NCBI RefSeq assembly: GCF_003626755.1
Contig: NZ_RBCJ01000004.1
Location: forward strand, 495,567 to 559,566
From: Ulvibacterium marinum
GTDB taxonomy: Bacteria > Bacteroidota > Bacteroidia > Flavobacteriales > Flavobacteriaceae
Direction of reading: 5' to 3'
DNA length: 64,000 bases
Below the pieces are notes generated by a model that was not told the origin of the DNA, ran no database searches, and saw only the letters and a program-made list of their open reading frames with translations. Position 1 is the first letter of the stretch. Every line of letters starts with the position of its first letter. The position numbers and the translations under genes were made by a program. This document shows, piece after piece, positions 8,101 to 15,439 of the stretch.

Positions 8101-8814
8101 CTATCTATACTCGGGGTTTTCGAAATTCCATCTAGTACCATCGTCCCAATCTTCGCGGGAATTCCCATAAGCGGGATACCCATTCTGGGCTTTCAACATA
8201 TTAGCCATATGTAACAAATTGTAGGCCATAAACGTTGTGTTCCTATTTGTGAACTCGTTCTTTTTCGCGCCAGATTCCTCATCCAAATAACTTGGTCCGG
8301 GACCAGCTTCGCCTATCCAACCGCAATCGGCTTGCGGGGGAATGCTGAACCCTAAATGCTGCAGCGCATAGAGCATACCCATGGCACAATGCTTGATACC
8401 GTCTTCGTTGCCTGTGATGACGCATCCACCGACTTTTCCGTAATAAATATATTGTCCTTTTTCATTGGTTTGTCCGCTCATGCCGTAAAGACGCTCCACC
8501 AATTTTGTGGCAATAGAGGACTTTTCTCCCAACCATATTGGTGTACCCATGACCAAAATATCGGCGGCCATGATTTTATCAAAAATAGTGGGCCAGTCAT
8601 CTTTGGCAGCACCTTCTTTGGTCATATCGGGTAGTAGGCCTACCGGCACATCATAATCGGCAAGTCTGAGGGATTCGGTTTTTACCCCTTCCGATTTCAT
8701 AATCTTCATTGCGACCTGCATCAACCCTTCGGTATGACTCTTATTTGAGGAATCTTTTAAGGTGCAATTAATGAATACTGCGCTTAGTTTTGAGAAGTCG
8801 GGTTTATCTTTCAT
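8101..8814 (-). CDS. NADPH-dependent FMN reductase / flavodoxin-family protein
   Basis: This 237-residue flavodoxin-fold protein has an FMN phosphate-binding region near the N-terminus (VFINCTLKDSSNKSHTEGL), the second loop DILVMGTPIWLGEKSSIATK, and the third loop KVGGCVITGNEDGIKHCAM. These match the NAD(P)H-dependent FMN reductase (flavodoxin_2-like) group. It probably reduces flavin, quinone or other small acceptors in the cytosol; the substrate is not predictable. It is the first gene of a minus-strand operon with the DUF2254 and DUF2652 genes. The neighbours do not explain its role. Confidence 0.8.
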   Translation of the reverse strand: MKDKPDFSKLSAVFINCTLKDSSNKSHTEGLMQVAMKIMKSEGVKTESLRLADYDVPVGLLPDMTKEGAAKDDWPTIFDKIMAADILVMGTPIWLGEKSSIATKLVERLYGMSGQTNEKGQYIYYGKVGGCVITGNEDGIKHCAMGMLYALQHLGFSIPPQADCGWIGEAGPGPSYLDEESGAKKNEFTNRNTTFMAYNLLHMANMLKAQNGYPAYGNSREDWDDGTRWNFENPEYR

Positions 8815-9182
8815 AATAGTATTTTAATAACTGCAACATTAGGCTTATATCAGCTATCCATTTGTCTTGAACAAAATAAATTTTAACCCTGATAATAGTA
8901 ACAGTCTACCATATCAGTCAATGAAAAGTTTGATAAGACACGCTATCGAAATGGGTTTGCACTAGATTTGTTTCAGGAAATATAGGTCATAACATACGCA
9001 AAATGTATAAGAACCGAAAGTATATTTCAGTTAATAAAAGTATTTTTTGGTTGGTAAAAATGGTCAAGACACTCTTTATTGTCACGACCATTTTTTTTAA
9101 ATCAAAATGGAATACCACACTCTTTGGAAACAAAATTGGCATAGGAGGACGCCCCTACTGACCGCAATAAATAAAATAAATT
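8815..9182. other. Divergent intergenic region with a hairpin
   Basis: These 368 bases separate divergent genes. They hold a partial match to the GTCAA-type element (GTCAATGAAAAGTTTGATAA from 8917, second half-site not conserved). A nested hairpin lies at about 9056-9098 (AAAATGGTC/GACCATTTT enclosing GACA/TGTC), flanked by T-runs. No reading frame of convincing quality is seen. The hairpin could be a terminator of an unseen small RNA or part of the leader of the MscS gene at 9183. Confidence 0.45.
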
Positions 9183-10061
9183 ATGGAAGTACAATTTACA
9201 AACGCTTGGCAAAAGATGATTGAAAAATTACAATCTTGGCTTGATAGCTTGGTTGTCAATATACCCAATATTATCATTGCCATTATCGTATTTATTGTTG
9301 CTCTTGTTGCGGCTAAATACATTAGAAAGCTGGCTCTTCGTTTGTTGGAAAGAACAAAGTTGCAGCATTCTATGAAAAACTTAATTTCGAAGATTGTATC
9401 GATGATTGTGGTGCTAATGGGGCTCTTTCTTATTTTAGGAATTCTCGATTTAGGTAAAGCGCTCAACACCATTTTAGCAGGTGCCGGTGTAGTTGGTTTG
9501 GCTGTCGGCTTGGCATTGCAAGGTGCCTTAGCCAATACTTACGCTGGTATTGTTCTATCTTATATTAAACACATCAAATTCGGCGACTGGATCGAGACCA
9601 GCGATTTTGAGGGCGAAGTGATCAACATCGATTTAAGAGCCGTCACTTTAAAACAACCGGATAATAATTTGGTTTACATTCCCAATAAATTGGTGGTGGA
9701 AAGCCCTATAAAAAACTTTTCTACTACGGCACAATCGCGCGTAATTTTGGAATGTGGAGTCGGTTATGAATCAGATTTGCGTGCGGTTCGCGAATTGGTT
9801 GTCCAAACCATATCGTCTTCCTTCGAAGCGGTAAGCAATAAAGAGGATGTCATTTTTTTGTACAAGGAGTTCGGAGATAATTCCATCAATTTCGAAACCC
9901 GTTTCTGGATAAATTCTACCTCGGCTATCGAAGTGGCAAGAGCAAAAACAAAAGCGATTATAGAAATTAAGGAAGCCTTTGACAAAAACGGAATCAATAT
10001 TCCCTTTCCGATTCGGACATTGCATTTTCCTGAAAAAGTTTCTGTTAGCACCGATTCATAG
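9183..10061 (+). CDS. Second MscS-family mechanosensitive channel
   Basis: This 292-residue paralogue of the channel at 5093 has the same plan: a first membrane helix (NIIIAIIVFIVALVAAKYI), a second (VSMIVVLMGLFLILGIL) and the pore helix LAGAGVVGLAVGLALQGALAN. The beta domain has FGDWIETSDFEGEVINIDL and VYIPNKLVVESPIKNFS, and the C-terminus ends in the conserved GINIPFPIRTL. It is in the opposite orientation and separated by three genes. The two proteins differ enough to be old duplicates. It presumably gates under hypo-osmotic stress. Confidence 0.92.
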   Translation: MEVQFTNAWQKMIEKLQSWLDSLVVNIPNIIIAIIVFIVALVAAKYIRKLALRLLERTKLQHSMKNLISKIVSMIVVLMGLFLILGILDLGKALNTILAGAGVVGLAVGLALQGALANTYAGIVLSYIKHIKFGDWIETSDFEGEVINIDLRAVTLKQPDNNLVYIPNKLVVESPIKNFSTTAQSRVILECGVGYESDLRAVRELVVQTISSSFEAVSNKEDVIFLYKEFGDNSINFETRFWINSTSAIEVARAKTKAIIEIKEAFDKNGINIPFPIRTLHFPEKVSVSTDS

Positions 10062-10234
10062 CCACAATCGTATTTGGGTCAAACTTTTGTCTGAATGAAC
10101 TAGTAGTACCAATTTACCTATACTATCTTTATGAAACCTAATAAAGAGGCTTTACCGTGTTTAAACATAAACTACTTCCCCAGCTTCAACACTTAATATG
10201 TACTATAGGTAAAGCATATATCTAAAATAACGCG

Positions 10235-10918
10235 ATGTACTATAAGCTATCAAACACAGCAGCGAGAGAAGAGATTGAGAAAACGTATGAAATGCCATTT
10301 CAGTATCCAAATCTTTACAAAGCAGAAGCAGTTGTTTTCGGATTGAACGAAGTGACGCTACCCCTTATTACCATAGAGAACACCGAAGAAATATCATTGG
10401 CCATTTGGGGGATGCTACCTACCGGCTTCAAAGAAGATTGGCCTATTTTTCAAAATGTGACCAATACCTTGAACCTTCTGCAAGACTGCGTTAAAGATAA
10501 TAGCTGGCAAAGCGAGGCGTTCTACTATAGAAGGTGTCTCGTTATTGTCAATGGCTTTTTTACTTCGTTCTTCAAAAATGGTAAAGTACAGCCCTATTAT
10601 GTTAGTTTGATGACAAAAAAACCATTCTTGCTTGCAGGTTTATATAACCAGACTGAAGATGGTTTTTTAACTTGTTCGCTGTTATTAGGTAAAGCCAAGG
10701 GAATCGTAAAAAAGCATCAGAACCTATCAAATCAAATGCCATTAATAATCAAAAAAAACCTGATTAATAGTTGGCTTGATAGAGATGCCGATTTAGACGA
10801 GCTAAACTATGTTTTAAATAACACTCCTTTAGATGGATTAGAAGTCCACCCCATTGCAGCTGATTTATTCAATCGTGATATTTCTTACGACACGATCTTG
10901 AATCCGGTTAGCCGATAA
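10235..10918 (+). CDS. SRAP-like (YedK/HMCES) protein lacking the catalytic Cys2
   Basis: This 227-residue protein shows the SRAP framework: a start-proximal beta strand, IWGMLPTGFKEDW (equivalent of the family's WGL-P-W region), NTLN in place of the conserved Asn segment, RRCLVIVNGFF (family: RCL-P--GFYEW), a glycine-rich LLAGLYNQ, and HQNLSNQMPLII near the family's HxRMP. In SRAP proteins Met1 is removed and Cys2 links to abasic DNA sites. Here residue 2 is Tyr and the GFYEW glutamate is replaced (GFFTSF). Either the start is wrong, which is unlikely because the alignment begins at the N-terminus, or this is a divergent non-canonical member common in Bacteroidota. The DNA-repair role is therefore uncertain. 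Confidence 0.65.
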   Translation: MYYKLSNTAAREEIEKTYEMPFQYPNLYKAEAVVFGLNEVTLPLITIENTEEISLAIWGMLPTGFKEDWPIFQNVTNTLNLLQDCVKDNSWQSEAFYYRRCLVIVNGFFTSFFKNGKVQPYYVSLMTKKPFLLAGLYNQTEDGFLTCSLLLGKAKGIVKKHQNLSNQMPLIIKKNLINSWLDRDADLDELNYVLNNTPLDGLEVHPIAADLFNRDISYDTILNPVSR

Positions 10919-10999
10919 AAACAAGGCACTTCGCCTCAGTAGTTCTGTACTCCAATTATGGTTCTACCATCATCTCTTTAGTAGTTATAAGCTGAAACC

Positions 11000-11212
11000 T
11001 TAATCGTTACGCTCTACCTCGCCTTCACTTTTCAGTACATAGTCTCCATCATCTTGTATGATATAAAGTGCTTTGTTGCCTTTTTCTCCCTTTCGAGTGA
11101 CTATGGTTCCTTTGATAGTTTTTGTTACGGACTCGTTATACGTCTCAACAATTTTACCCTCAGCGGTTCCGTTGCCCCATTTCCATTTGACTTTTGTTCC
11201 TTTTCTCAACAT
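11000..11212 (-). CDS. HVA1/DUF2945-family small protein
   Basis: This 70-residue protein has the DUF2945 (hypervirulence-associated, Tudor-like) signature: KGTKVKWKWGNGTAEGKIVE followed by a TKTIKG block and ALYIIQDDGDYVLKSEGEVE. The fold is a small beta barrel. The function is unknown; members are often stress-associated. It is convergent with the SRAP-like gene and divergent from the membrane gene at 11394. TTGATGCA lies ~75 bases upstream, resembling motifs before two other minus-strand genes. Confidence 0.85.
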   Translation of the reverse strand: MLRKGTKVKWKWGNGTAEGKIVETYNESVTKTIKGTIVTRKGEKGNKALYIIQDDGDYVLKSEGEVERND

Positions 11213-11371
11213 TGTGTGCTTTTTTAAATTTTCTTAAATATGAATATTTCCAGTATTCAAAACTGACGTAGAAAAATGATATTTTGATGCATATGAAAAG
11301 AAGTATTCGTCTAAAAACGTAATGAGTCAATACTAATTGCAAATGCACCAAAGAGCCTTAGTTTACAGTAC

Positions 11372-11379
11372 TAAATTTG
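11372..11379 (+). promoter_or_regulatory. Possible -7 box TAAATTTG
   Basis: TAAATTTG fits the Bacteroidota -7 consensus TAnnTTTG and lies 15 bases before the chosen ATG at 11394. No well-spaced -33 TTG is seen. If it is used, translation must start at 11394 and not at the upstream ATG. Confidence 0.3.
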
Positions 11380-11393
11380 TAATAAATAAAAAC

Positions 11394-11657
11394 ATGGGCA
11401 TTACTATTCTTATTGGACTTTTATCAGGACTGCTGATTTTTACCGTAGTTATGATTTCCATGGAAATACATAAATACTTTGAACCGGACCCGGAAGTTGA
11501 TGAGGATGAACCTCTTACAGAGAAAACGAAAGAATCTTTTATAAATATTACCCCAGAATTTCATATTGATGCGGGAAATATCGAAACAAAGAACCAATTA
11601 ACCGCAATGAAGTACAAACTCGAAATGTTCAAATTACGGAACGAGTTTTACAAATAA
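11394..11657 (+). CDS. Small membrane-anchored hypothetical protein
   Basis: I chose the ATG at 11394 (87 aa, MGITILIGLLSG), because it begins directly with the membrane helix. The in-frame ATG 19 codons upstream would add an unlikely hydrophilic leader and would overlap a possible -7 box. The protein has one N-terminal span (ILIGLLSGLLIFTVVMISM), an acidic stretch (EPDPEVDEDEPL) and a helical C-terminal tail rich in Lys and Glu. No family is recognised. It precedes the DUF2383 gene by 65 bases and could share its transcript. Confidence 0.6.
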   Translation: MGITILIGLLSGLLIFTVVMISMEIHKYFEPDPEVDEDEPLTEKTKESFINITPEFHIDAGNIETKNQLTAMKYKLEMFKLRNEFYK

Positions 11658-11722
11658 TATAGTAAGATGTTAAGCAATGGGCATCTTTAAATAAATCCGT
11701 TGTTCACTTAAATTTTTATCAC

Positions 11723-12172
11723 ATGAGTACATATACAGAAACAATAGGTAACAAATTGAACGACCTTTTAGAGCGCACATATGACGCTGAAAAGGGATAC
11801 AAGAAAGCGGCTGAAAACACTAAGAACAGTCATCTTAAGAGTTTTTTCGATAAGAAAGCTCAAGAGCGTTATGATTTCGGACATGAGCTAAAAACGGAGA
11901 TCAAGACTTTCGGCCAAGAAGTGGATAAAGGTGGAAGCCTGACCGGAGCGGCACACCGCACCTGGATGGATGTTAAAGCACTATTCTCTGCGGACAATGA
12001 CGAGGCAATGTTAGAGGAGGCAATTCGAGGTGAAAAAGCTTCCTTAGAAGAGTACAATGATGTTTTGGGCGAAACGGCCTTACCTCCTAGTACTCAAACA
12101 GTATTAGTGAAGCAGAGAGATGCTATTCAAAGCGAATTGGGCACCATCAAGCGATTGGAAGACATGAGCTAG
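11723..12172 (+). CDS. PA2169-family four-helix-bundle protein (DUF2383)
   Basis: This 149-residue protein has the DUF2383 pattern: LNDLLERTYDAEKGYKKA in helix 1, FFDKKAQERYDFGHELKTEI in helix 2, GSLTGAAHRTWMDVKAL after it, and two further helices. The fold resembles ferritin-like bundles, but I do not see the full set of di-iron ligands. The role is unknown, probably stress protection. A terminator follows at 12194. A diverged paralogue lies at 33457. Confidence 0.85.
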   Translation: MSTYTETIGNKLNDLLERTYDAEKGYKKAAENTKNSHLKSFFDKKAQERYDFGHELKTEIKTFGQEVDKGGSLTGAAHRTWMDVKALFSADNDEAMLEEAIRGEKASLEEYNDVLGETALPPSTQTVLVKQRDAIQSELGTIKRLEDMS

Positions 12173-12193
12173 AATAAAGTCATCGAGAGAATG

Positions 12194-12224
12194 AAACGGG
12201 AAGCGATTTGCTTCCCGTTTTTTA
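12194..12224 (+). terminator. Terminator after DUF2383 gene
   Basis: AACGGGAAGC and GCTTCCCGTT form a 10-bp stem around GATTT, followed by a run of T. It lies 22 bases beyond the stop codon. Confidence 0.85.
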
Positions 12225-12309
12225 TTTCAAAGGGTTGCTGCTTAAAGCAAAACCCAGCATAAGACCTTTAGTATTAGCAAAGTTCGTATAACCATCAAAA
12301 GAGAATAGC

Positions 12310-12335
12310 GTTAATATCAAAATGGATAGCGTCAA
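12310..12335 (+). promoter_or_regulatory. Direct repeat GTTAA-N16-GTCAA, putative operator
   Basis: AGCGTTAAT (from 12307) and AGCGTCAAA (from 12328) form a direct repeat with an exact 21-bp period. The second block ends 95 bases before the DUF1328 start at 12430. The arrangement matches those at 406 and 33364. The longer AGCGTYAA core is visible in both half-sites here. Confidence 0.5.
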
Positions 12336-12429
12336 ACCACACCGATAAATTCCTCGAAATTTATACTAATAAAGGAAGTAGAAAGTCTATATCCTTTTCA
12401 TTATACAAGAACCACTAAAAACACACTTT

Positions 12430-12591
12430 ATGTTACGTTGGACAGTTACTTTTATAATCTTAGCAATAATAGCCGGAGTTTTCGGCTTTGGAGGAATCGC
12501 TGCAGGGGCGGCCAGTATCGCAAAGATATTGTTCTTCATTTTTATCATCCTATTTGTCGTTTCATTGATAAGAGGAAGAAAGAAGATTTAA
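12430..12591 (+). CDS. DUF1328 family small membrane protein
   Basis: This 53-residue protein has the DUF1328 (YtjA-like) layout: [20 protein letters not shown], a glycine/alanine-rich turn ([15 protein letters not shown]) and a second membrane helix ending in RGRKK. Such peptides are inner-membrane proteins linked to envelope stress in other bacteria, with no known activity. It probably heads a two-gene transcript with the small acidic lipoprotein at 12626, since the gap is 34 bases and a terminator follows the second gene. Confidence 0.85.
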   Translation: MLRWTVTFIILAIIAGVFGFGGIAAGAASIAKILFFIFIILFVVSLIRGRKKI

Positions 12592-12625
12592 TCAATAATT
12601 CATTAAACTTTTAAATACACGTATT

Positions 12626-12805
12626 ATGAAAAAAACAGCATATATATTCTTGTTCGCCTTTATGACTATTATGGCAGCCTCCAGTTGCAGAGAGCAAACA
12701 ACAAAGGAAAAGGTAGAGGATGGAGTTGAGGAAGTTGGTGAAGGAATCGAAGAAGGTGTTGAAGAAGTAGGAGATGAGATTGATGATGCTACGGATGATA
12801 ATTAA
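12626..12805 (+). CDS. Small acidic lipoprotein (59 aa)
   Basis: The N-terminus MKKTAYIFLFAFMTIMAASSC is a lipoprotein signal with lipobox ASSC (Cys21). The mature ~39 residues are almost entirely Glu, Asp, Gly and Val in a heptad-like pattern (VEEVGEGIEEGVEEV), so they are probably helical or disordered and very acidic. No family is recognised, although the layout recalls small entericidin-like lipoproteins. It follows the DUF1328 gene by 34 bases and is followed by a terminator. Confidence 0.7.
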   Translation: MKKTAYIFLFAFMTIMAASSCREQTTKEKVEDGVEEVGEGIEEGVEEVGDEIDDATDDN

Positions 12806-12830
12806 CATTCAATAACTTCCCGGTAAGAAG

Positions 12831-12867
12831 AAGCAGGCAAACCACATTTGGTTTACCTGCTTTTTTA
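12831..12867 (+). terminator. Terminator after the small lipoprotein gene
   Basis: AAGCAGGCAAACC and GGTTTACCTGCTT form a long stem with one mismatch around ACATTT, followed by six T. It closes the DUF1328-lipoprotein unit. Confidence 0.85.
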
Positions 12868-13032
12868 TGAAGCAAGAAGAACCAAGGTATTTTCTAGCCT
12901 AAGACAAAGTTCATATTTGCAGCAAATAAGTAGACTGATAAAGCCTAGTCTCAATTATTTTACGAATAGGGTTAATCACTTCAAAAAGAGAGTTATAGTT
13001 TTAAAGGAAAATAGAAATCAAGAAAAATAATT

Positions 13033-13299
13033 ATGGAAAAGAAAAGCACAGGAAAGGCGTACAGTATTAATGATAGTACTGCTCGGAACAATAAAAAAAA
13101 AGAAACTAATAAAGGGGATAACAACCAAGACGAGCATGTAGGTGAGGCCTTGAGGATTAACGATAATATGGTTGGAAATGATGATGATGATGCTCCAGCT
13201 ACCAAAAAAGAAGAGAATAAAGCCGAGAGTGACCGAGAGGAACACAAAGGAAACGCATTACGAATAAACGATAACACCGCAGGAAGTAGCGATTCGTAA
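13033..13299 (+). CDS. Low-complexity protein with three RIND repeats
   Basis: This 88-residue, very hydrophilic protein contains three copies of one motif at residues ~7-19 (GKAYSINDSTARN), 37-49 (GEALRINDNMVGN) and 73-85 (GNALRINDNTAGS). They are joined by Lys/Glu/Asp-rich linkers, and the second and third copies are preceded by EH. There is no signal peptide or membrane span. I recognise no family. The layout suggests a disordered protein with three short recognition motifs. The even repeat conservation against changing linkers argues that the frame is truly coding. A hairpin at 13327 follows. Confidence 0.6.
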   Translation: MEKKSTGKAYSINDSTARNNKKKETNKGDNNQDEHVGEALRINDNMVGNDDDDAPATKKEENKAESDREEHKGNALRINDNTAGSSDS

Positions 13300-13326
13300 A
13301 AAGTACTCCACTAATTTTAAAAATTA

Positions 13327-13368
13327 AATAGCCATCATTGTAAGTAGTTTAATACAATAATGGCTATT
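13327..13368 (+). terminator. Hairpin after RIND-repeat gene
   Basis: AATAGCCATCATTGTA and TACAATAATGGCTATT form a long stem with one mismatched position, followed by a T/C-rich stretch. It is a probable terminator, although the T-run is interrupted. Confidence 0.6.
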
Positions 13369-13424
13369 ACCTTTCTTTTTCCATATAATCATCAGTTGAA
13401 TTCATACAAACGACTTTGTTGGAA

Positions 13425-13530
13425 CTATTTGGCCTCCATGTACTTCATGAATTCCAAAGGTGTTTTAAGAACCCGGAAAACATATCCCAAAATCATAATA
13501 GGATACATTAAAATTTCTGGATGTTTATCA
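13425..13530 (-). pseudogene. 3' fragment of an ArsC-like gene, cut by an IS end
   Basis: Read on the minus strand, this stretch encodes ~33 codons ending in TAG (starting KHPEILMYPIMILGYVFRVL). I count 23 of 31 aligned residues identical to the C-terminal part of the intact protein at 17010 (KHPETLAYPVMISGDVFRVL). The similarity stops abruptly at 13530, and the next base begins a sequence nearly identical to the right terminus of the IS256 element. It is therefore the tail of a paralogue whose 5' part was lost in an IS-linked rearrangement. No start codon is linked to it. Confidence 0.8.
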
Positions 13531-13555
13531 GACACTATCCCGCTAAGTGTGTTAG
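13531..13555. mobile_element. Solo IS256 terminal repeat remnant
   Basis: The 25 bases starting GACACTATCCCGCTAAGTGT match the inward-read right end of the IS at 4459 in 23 positions. No transposase sequence follows; the next ~90 bases are only vaguely similar to the internal part of the IS end. This is a leftover terminus after deletion or recombination. The junction with the gene fragment at 13530 defines the IS boundary as GAC-ACTATCCC. Confidence 0.8.
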
Positions 13556-13646
13556 CTGATAATTGCGGAAAGCCCTAGAGGGTTATCCGGTTTTTTAGTT
13601 ATCCGAGTAGTACGAATGCTGATTATGCTATTTTGAAATATTAAAA
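13556..13646. other. Short stretch beyond the IS remnant
   Basis: I see no gene here. The segment may contain diverged inner sequence of the lost IS copy and part of the tail region of the membrane gene at 13647. No terminator is clear. Confidence 0.3.
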
Positions 13647-14189
13647 TTAGTCCGCTTCTGATTTCTCATCTTCTTCTACAATAGCTAGCGGATGGTCGTG
13701 CATCCCTAGACCAATAATCTTTATTATACTGACCACCGTGTTATAGAGCATCAAAACCACCACAATAAGACCTGCACTCAGAATACTCGAAAGTGCGAGG
13801 GAAATATAATAAATCGTATTGAACCAATTATCGGGAACAGAATCAGATTCCGTTATCGGCAAGTTCAATATCAGGAAAGACATAACAGCAGCTATGAAAA
13901 CAGCGGTGTCGAGTTTTGCTATTTGAAGTACATGAAGATAATGCTCTTCTTTAAGCTTTGTTTTTGAACTTGAACTAATACCCAAAAGGGTCAATAGTAG
14001 GGCTAGTATGGTGGCGGAGGCCAAGGCGATTGTATTATAGAGCGTATTCGCACCCGATATCGAGTTTTTTATGAGCTCCTTTGCCTCATAACCACTTAAC
14101 TTTCCAAGAAGGAATGAACCAAGTAGAATTATTATTAAGGAAATGACTCCTCCTAATATTGCCCTTTTCGTATACCTTGATACTGCCAT
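13647..14189 (-). CDS. Hypothetical four-span membrane protein
   Basis: This 180-residue protein has about four predicted spans: residues ~10-30 (AILGGVISLIIILLGSFLLG), ~52-70 (NTIALASATILALLLTLLGI), ~95-112 (FIAAVMSFLILNL) and ~128-160 (SLALSSILSAGLIVVVLML). A charged loop with a His-containing HYLHVLQIAKLD segment separates spans 2 and 3, and the tail is acidic. I do not recognise a family. It lies downstream of the two DUF748 genes on the same strand with a 40-base gap and could belong to that transcript. Confidence 0.65.
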   Translation of the reverse strand: MAVSRYTKRAILGGVISLIIILLGSFLLGKLSGYEAKELIKNSISGANTLYNTIALASATILALLLTLLGISSSSKTKLKEEHYLHVLQIAKLDTAVFIAAVMSFLILNLPITESDSVPDNWFNTIYYISLALSSILSAGLIVVVLMLYNTVVSIIKIIGLGMHDHPLAIVEEDEKSEAD

Positions 14190-14229
14190 AATTTAGATTT
14201 TAATACTGCGTTCTACAAAATTTTGATTA

Positions 14230-15429
14230 CTATTCGTTATTTGTCTTCGCCTTTTCGGGTTTTCTTTTAGCTCTCCCTTTTTGACGTTCCGCCTTTTTTT
14301 CTTCCCGAGACTTGTCCTCGTCGCCATCTTCATCTGCCAACTTTTCTGCATCTTCAAAGGTTACGTCGTCATCTACGGTGCTTTTAAAACCATCTATCCA
14401 CCCATTTTGAACGATGTTGAAAATAGTCGGCCAGACTTTGGTCTGCACGTTGTTCAAATCGCCTTGAAACGGAACTTTTGTCGCCAAGGTATTGCTCTTT
14501 TGATTTTTCAAAACGAACTTGAAAAACCTCACGAAACCCTCCCACAATTTTTCGAAGAACTTATCATTTTTACTGACCAATTTTGAGTCCTTCAGTAGTG
14601 GTTTAACATAACCCGTTAGAAACCCGTCGGCGATGGCCATTTCACTATAAATATTGAAATTCCCTTCTGAAAAATCGATTCCGGCATAGTGATTCGTAAA
14701 ATCGTTAAAAGCTGTTACCGAGGCATCCTCCAAAGAAAAAGATATATCCATATCCGGTATTTGTTTGACCAAGTTCATCTTACCGTTCATCTTCACGTTT
14801 CCATTCCCAATGGATGTAGCAGTCGCATTTACCTCCGAGGGTAGTTCTCTCCCATCCAAAACAACATTTTTAAGATTGTTGGCATCTAGTTCAATATTAT
14901 TTAGGTTCAAGTCGATATTCGGACTCGTAGTAAACTCTACAAAGGCTGCCTTCCCATCAGAAATCTGTAGGTGATTAATATCAATTGGTACCAAGCCGGT
15001 CAAGGCTTTGGTCCAATCATCGAATTCGGCAGCCTCTTCTTCTCCTTGTTGCTGATCTTCAGACATATAGATAAACGTTGGGCGTATCAATATCAATTCG
15101 CTCACTACCTTACCCTTGAAAAGTGACTTCCATTCAACCGATATATCGGTCTTTTCCAATTTTAGAAATGGGACCTCTGAAAGGGCATCGACCTTGTTCA
15201 AGTACATACCTTCAATAACATAAGCACCGCGCAATAACGAAATTTCAATAGCATCAACATGCCCGTAATAACCAGGTATATCTGCCAGAACCTTATTGAC
15301 ATAGTTCTTCACGATATAAGGTAGCGCAACGCGCAACAAGACGAGCGCAACGATAACGATTAGGGGAATAACATAACGCTTGCGTTTCAGTGTGTTTTTG
15401 TTTTTAAGGGATGAATTAACTATCTCCAT
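14230..15429 (-). CDS. DUF748 / AsmA-like protein
   Basis: This 399-residue protein has one N-terminal span (YVIPLIVIVALVLLRVALPYIV) and then a long beta-rich periplasmic part with AsmA/DUF748-type elements (IEISLLRGAYVIEGMYLNKV, FLKLEKTDISVEWKSLFKGK, VVSELILIRPTFIY, IDINHLQISDGKAAFVEF). The C-terminal ~40 residues are extremely charged and probably disordered. Proteins of this type are related to the bridge-like lipid-transport group, but a function for this one is inference. It follows another DUF748-like gene by 10 bases. Confidence 0.75.
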   Translation of the reverse strand: MEIVNSSLKNKNTLKRKRYVIPLIVIVALVLLRVALPYIVKNYVNKVLADIPGYYGHVDAIEISLLRGAYVIEGMYLNKVDALSEVPFLKLEKTDISVEWKSLFKGKVVSELILIRPTFIYMSEDQQQGEEEAAEFDDWTKALTGLVPIDINHLQISDGKAAFVEFTTSPNIDLNLNNIELDANNLKNVVLDGRELPSEVNATATSIGNGNVKMNGKMNLVKQIPDMDISFSLEDASVTAFNDFTNHYAGIDFSEGNFNIYSEMAIADGFLTGYVKPLLKDSKLVSKNDKFFEKLWEGFVRFFKFVLKNQKSNTLATKVPFQGDLNNVQTKVWPTIFNIVQNGWIDGFKSTVDDDVTFEDAEKLADEDGDEDKSREEKKAERQKGRAKRKPEKAKTNNE

Positions 15430-15439
15430 AAATTAAGAC

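Noticed and set aside
8917..8942. Fourth copy of the 21-bp GTCAA repeat
   Set aside because: Only the first half-site and part of the spacer match; the second block is not conserved.
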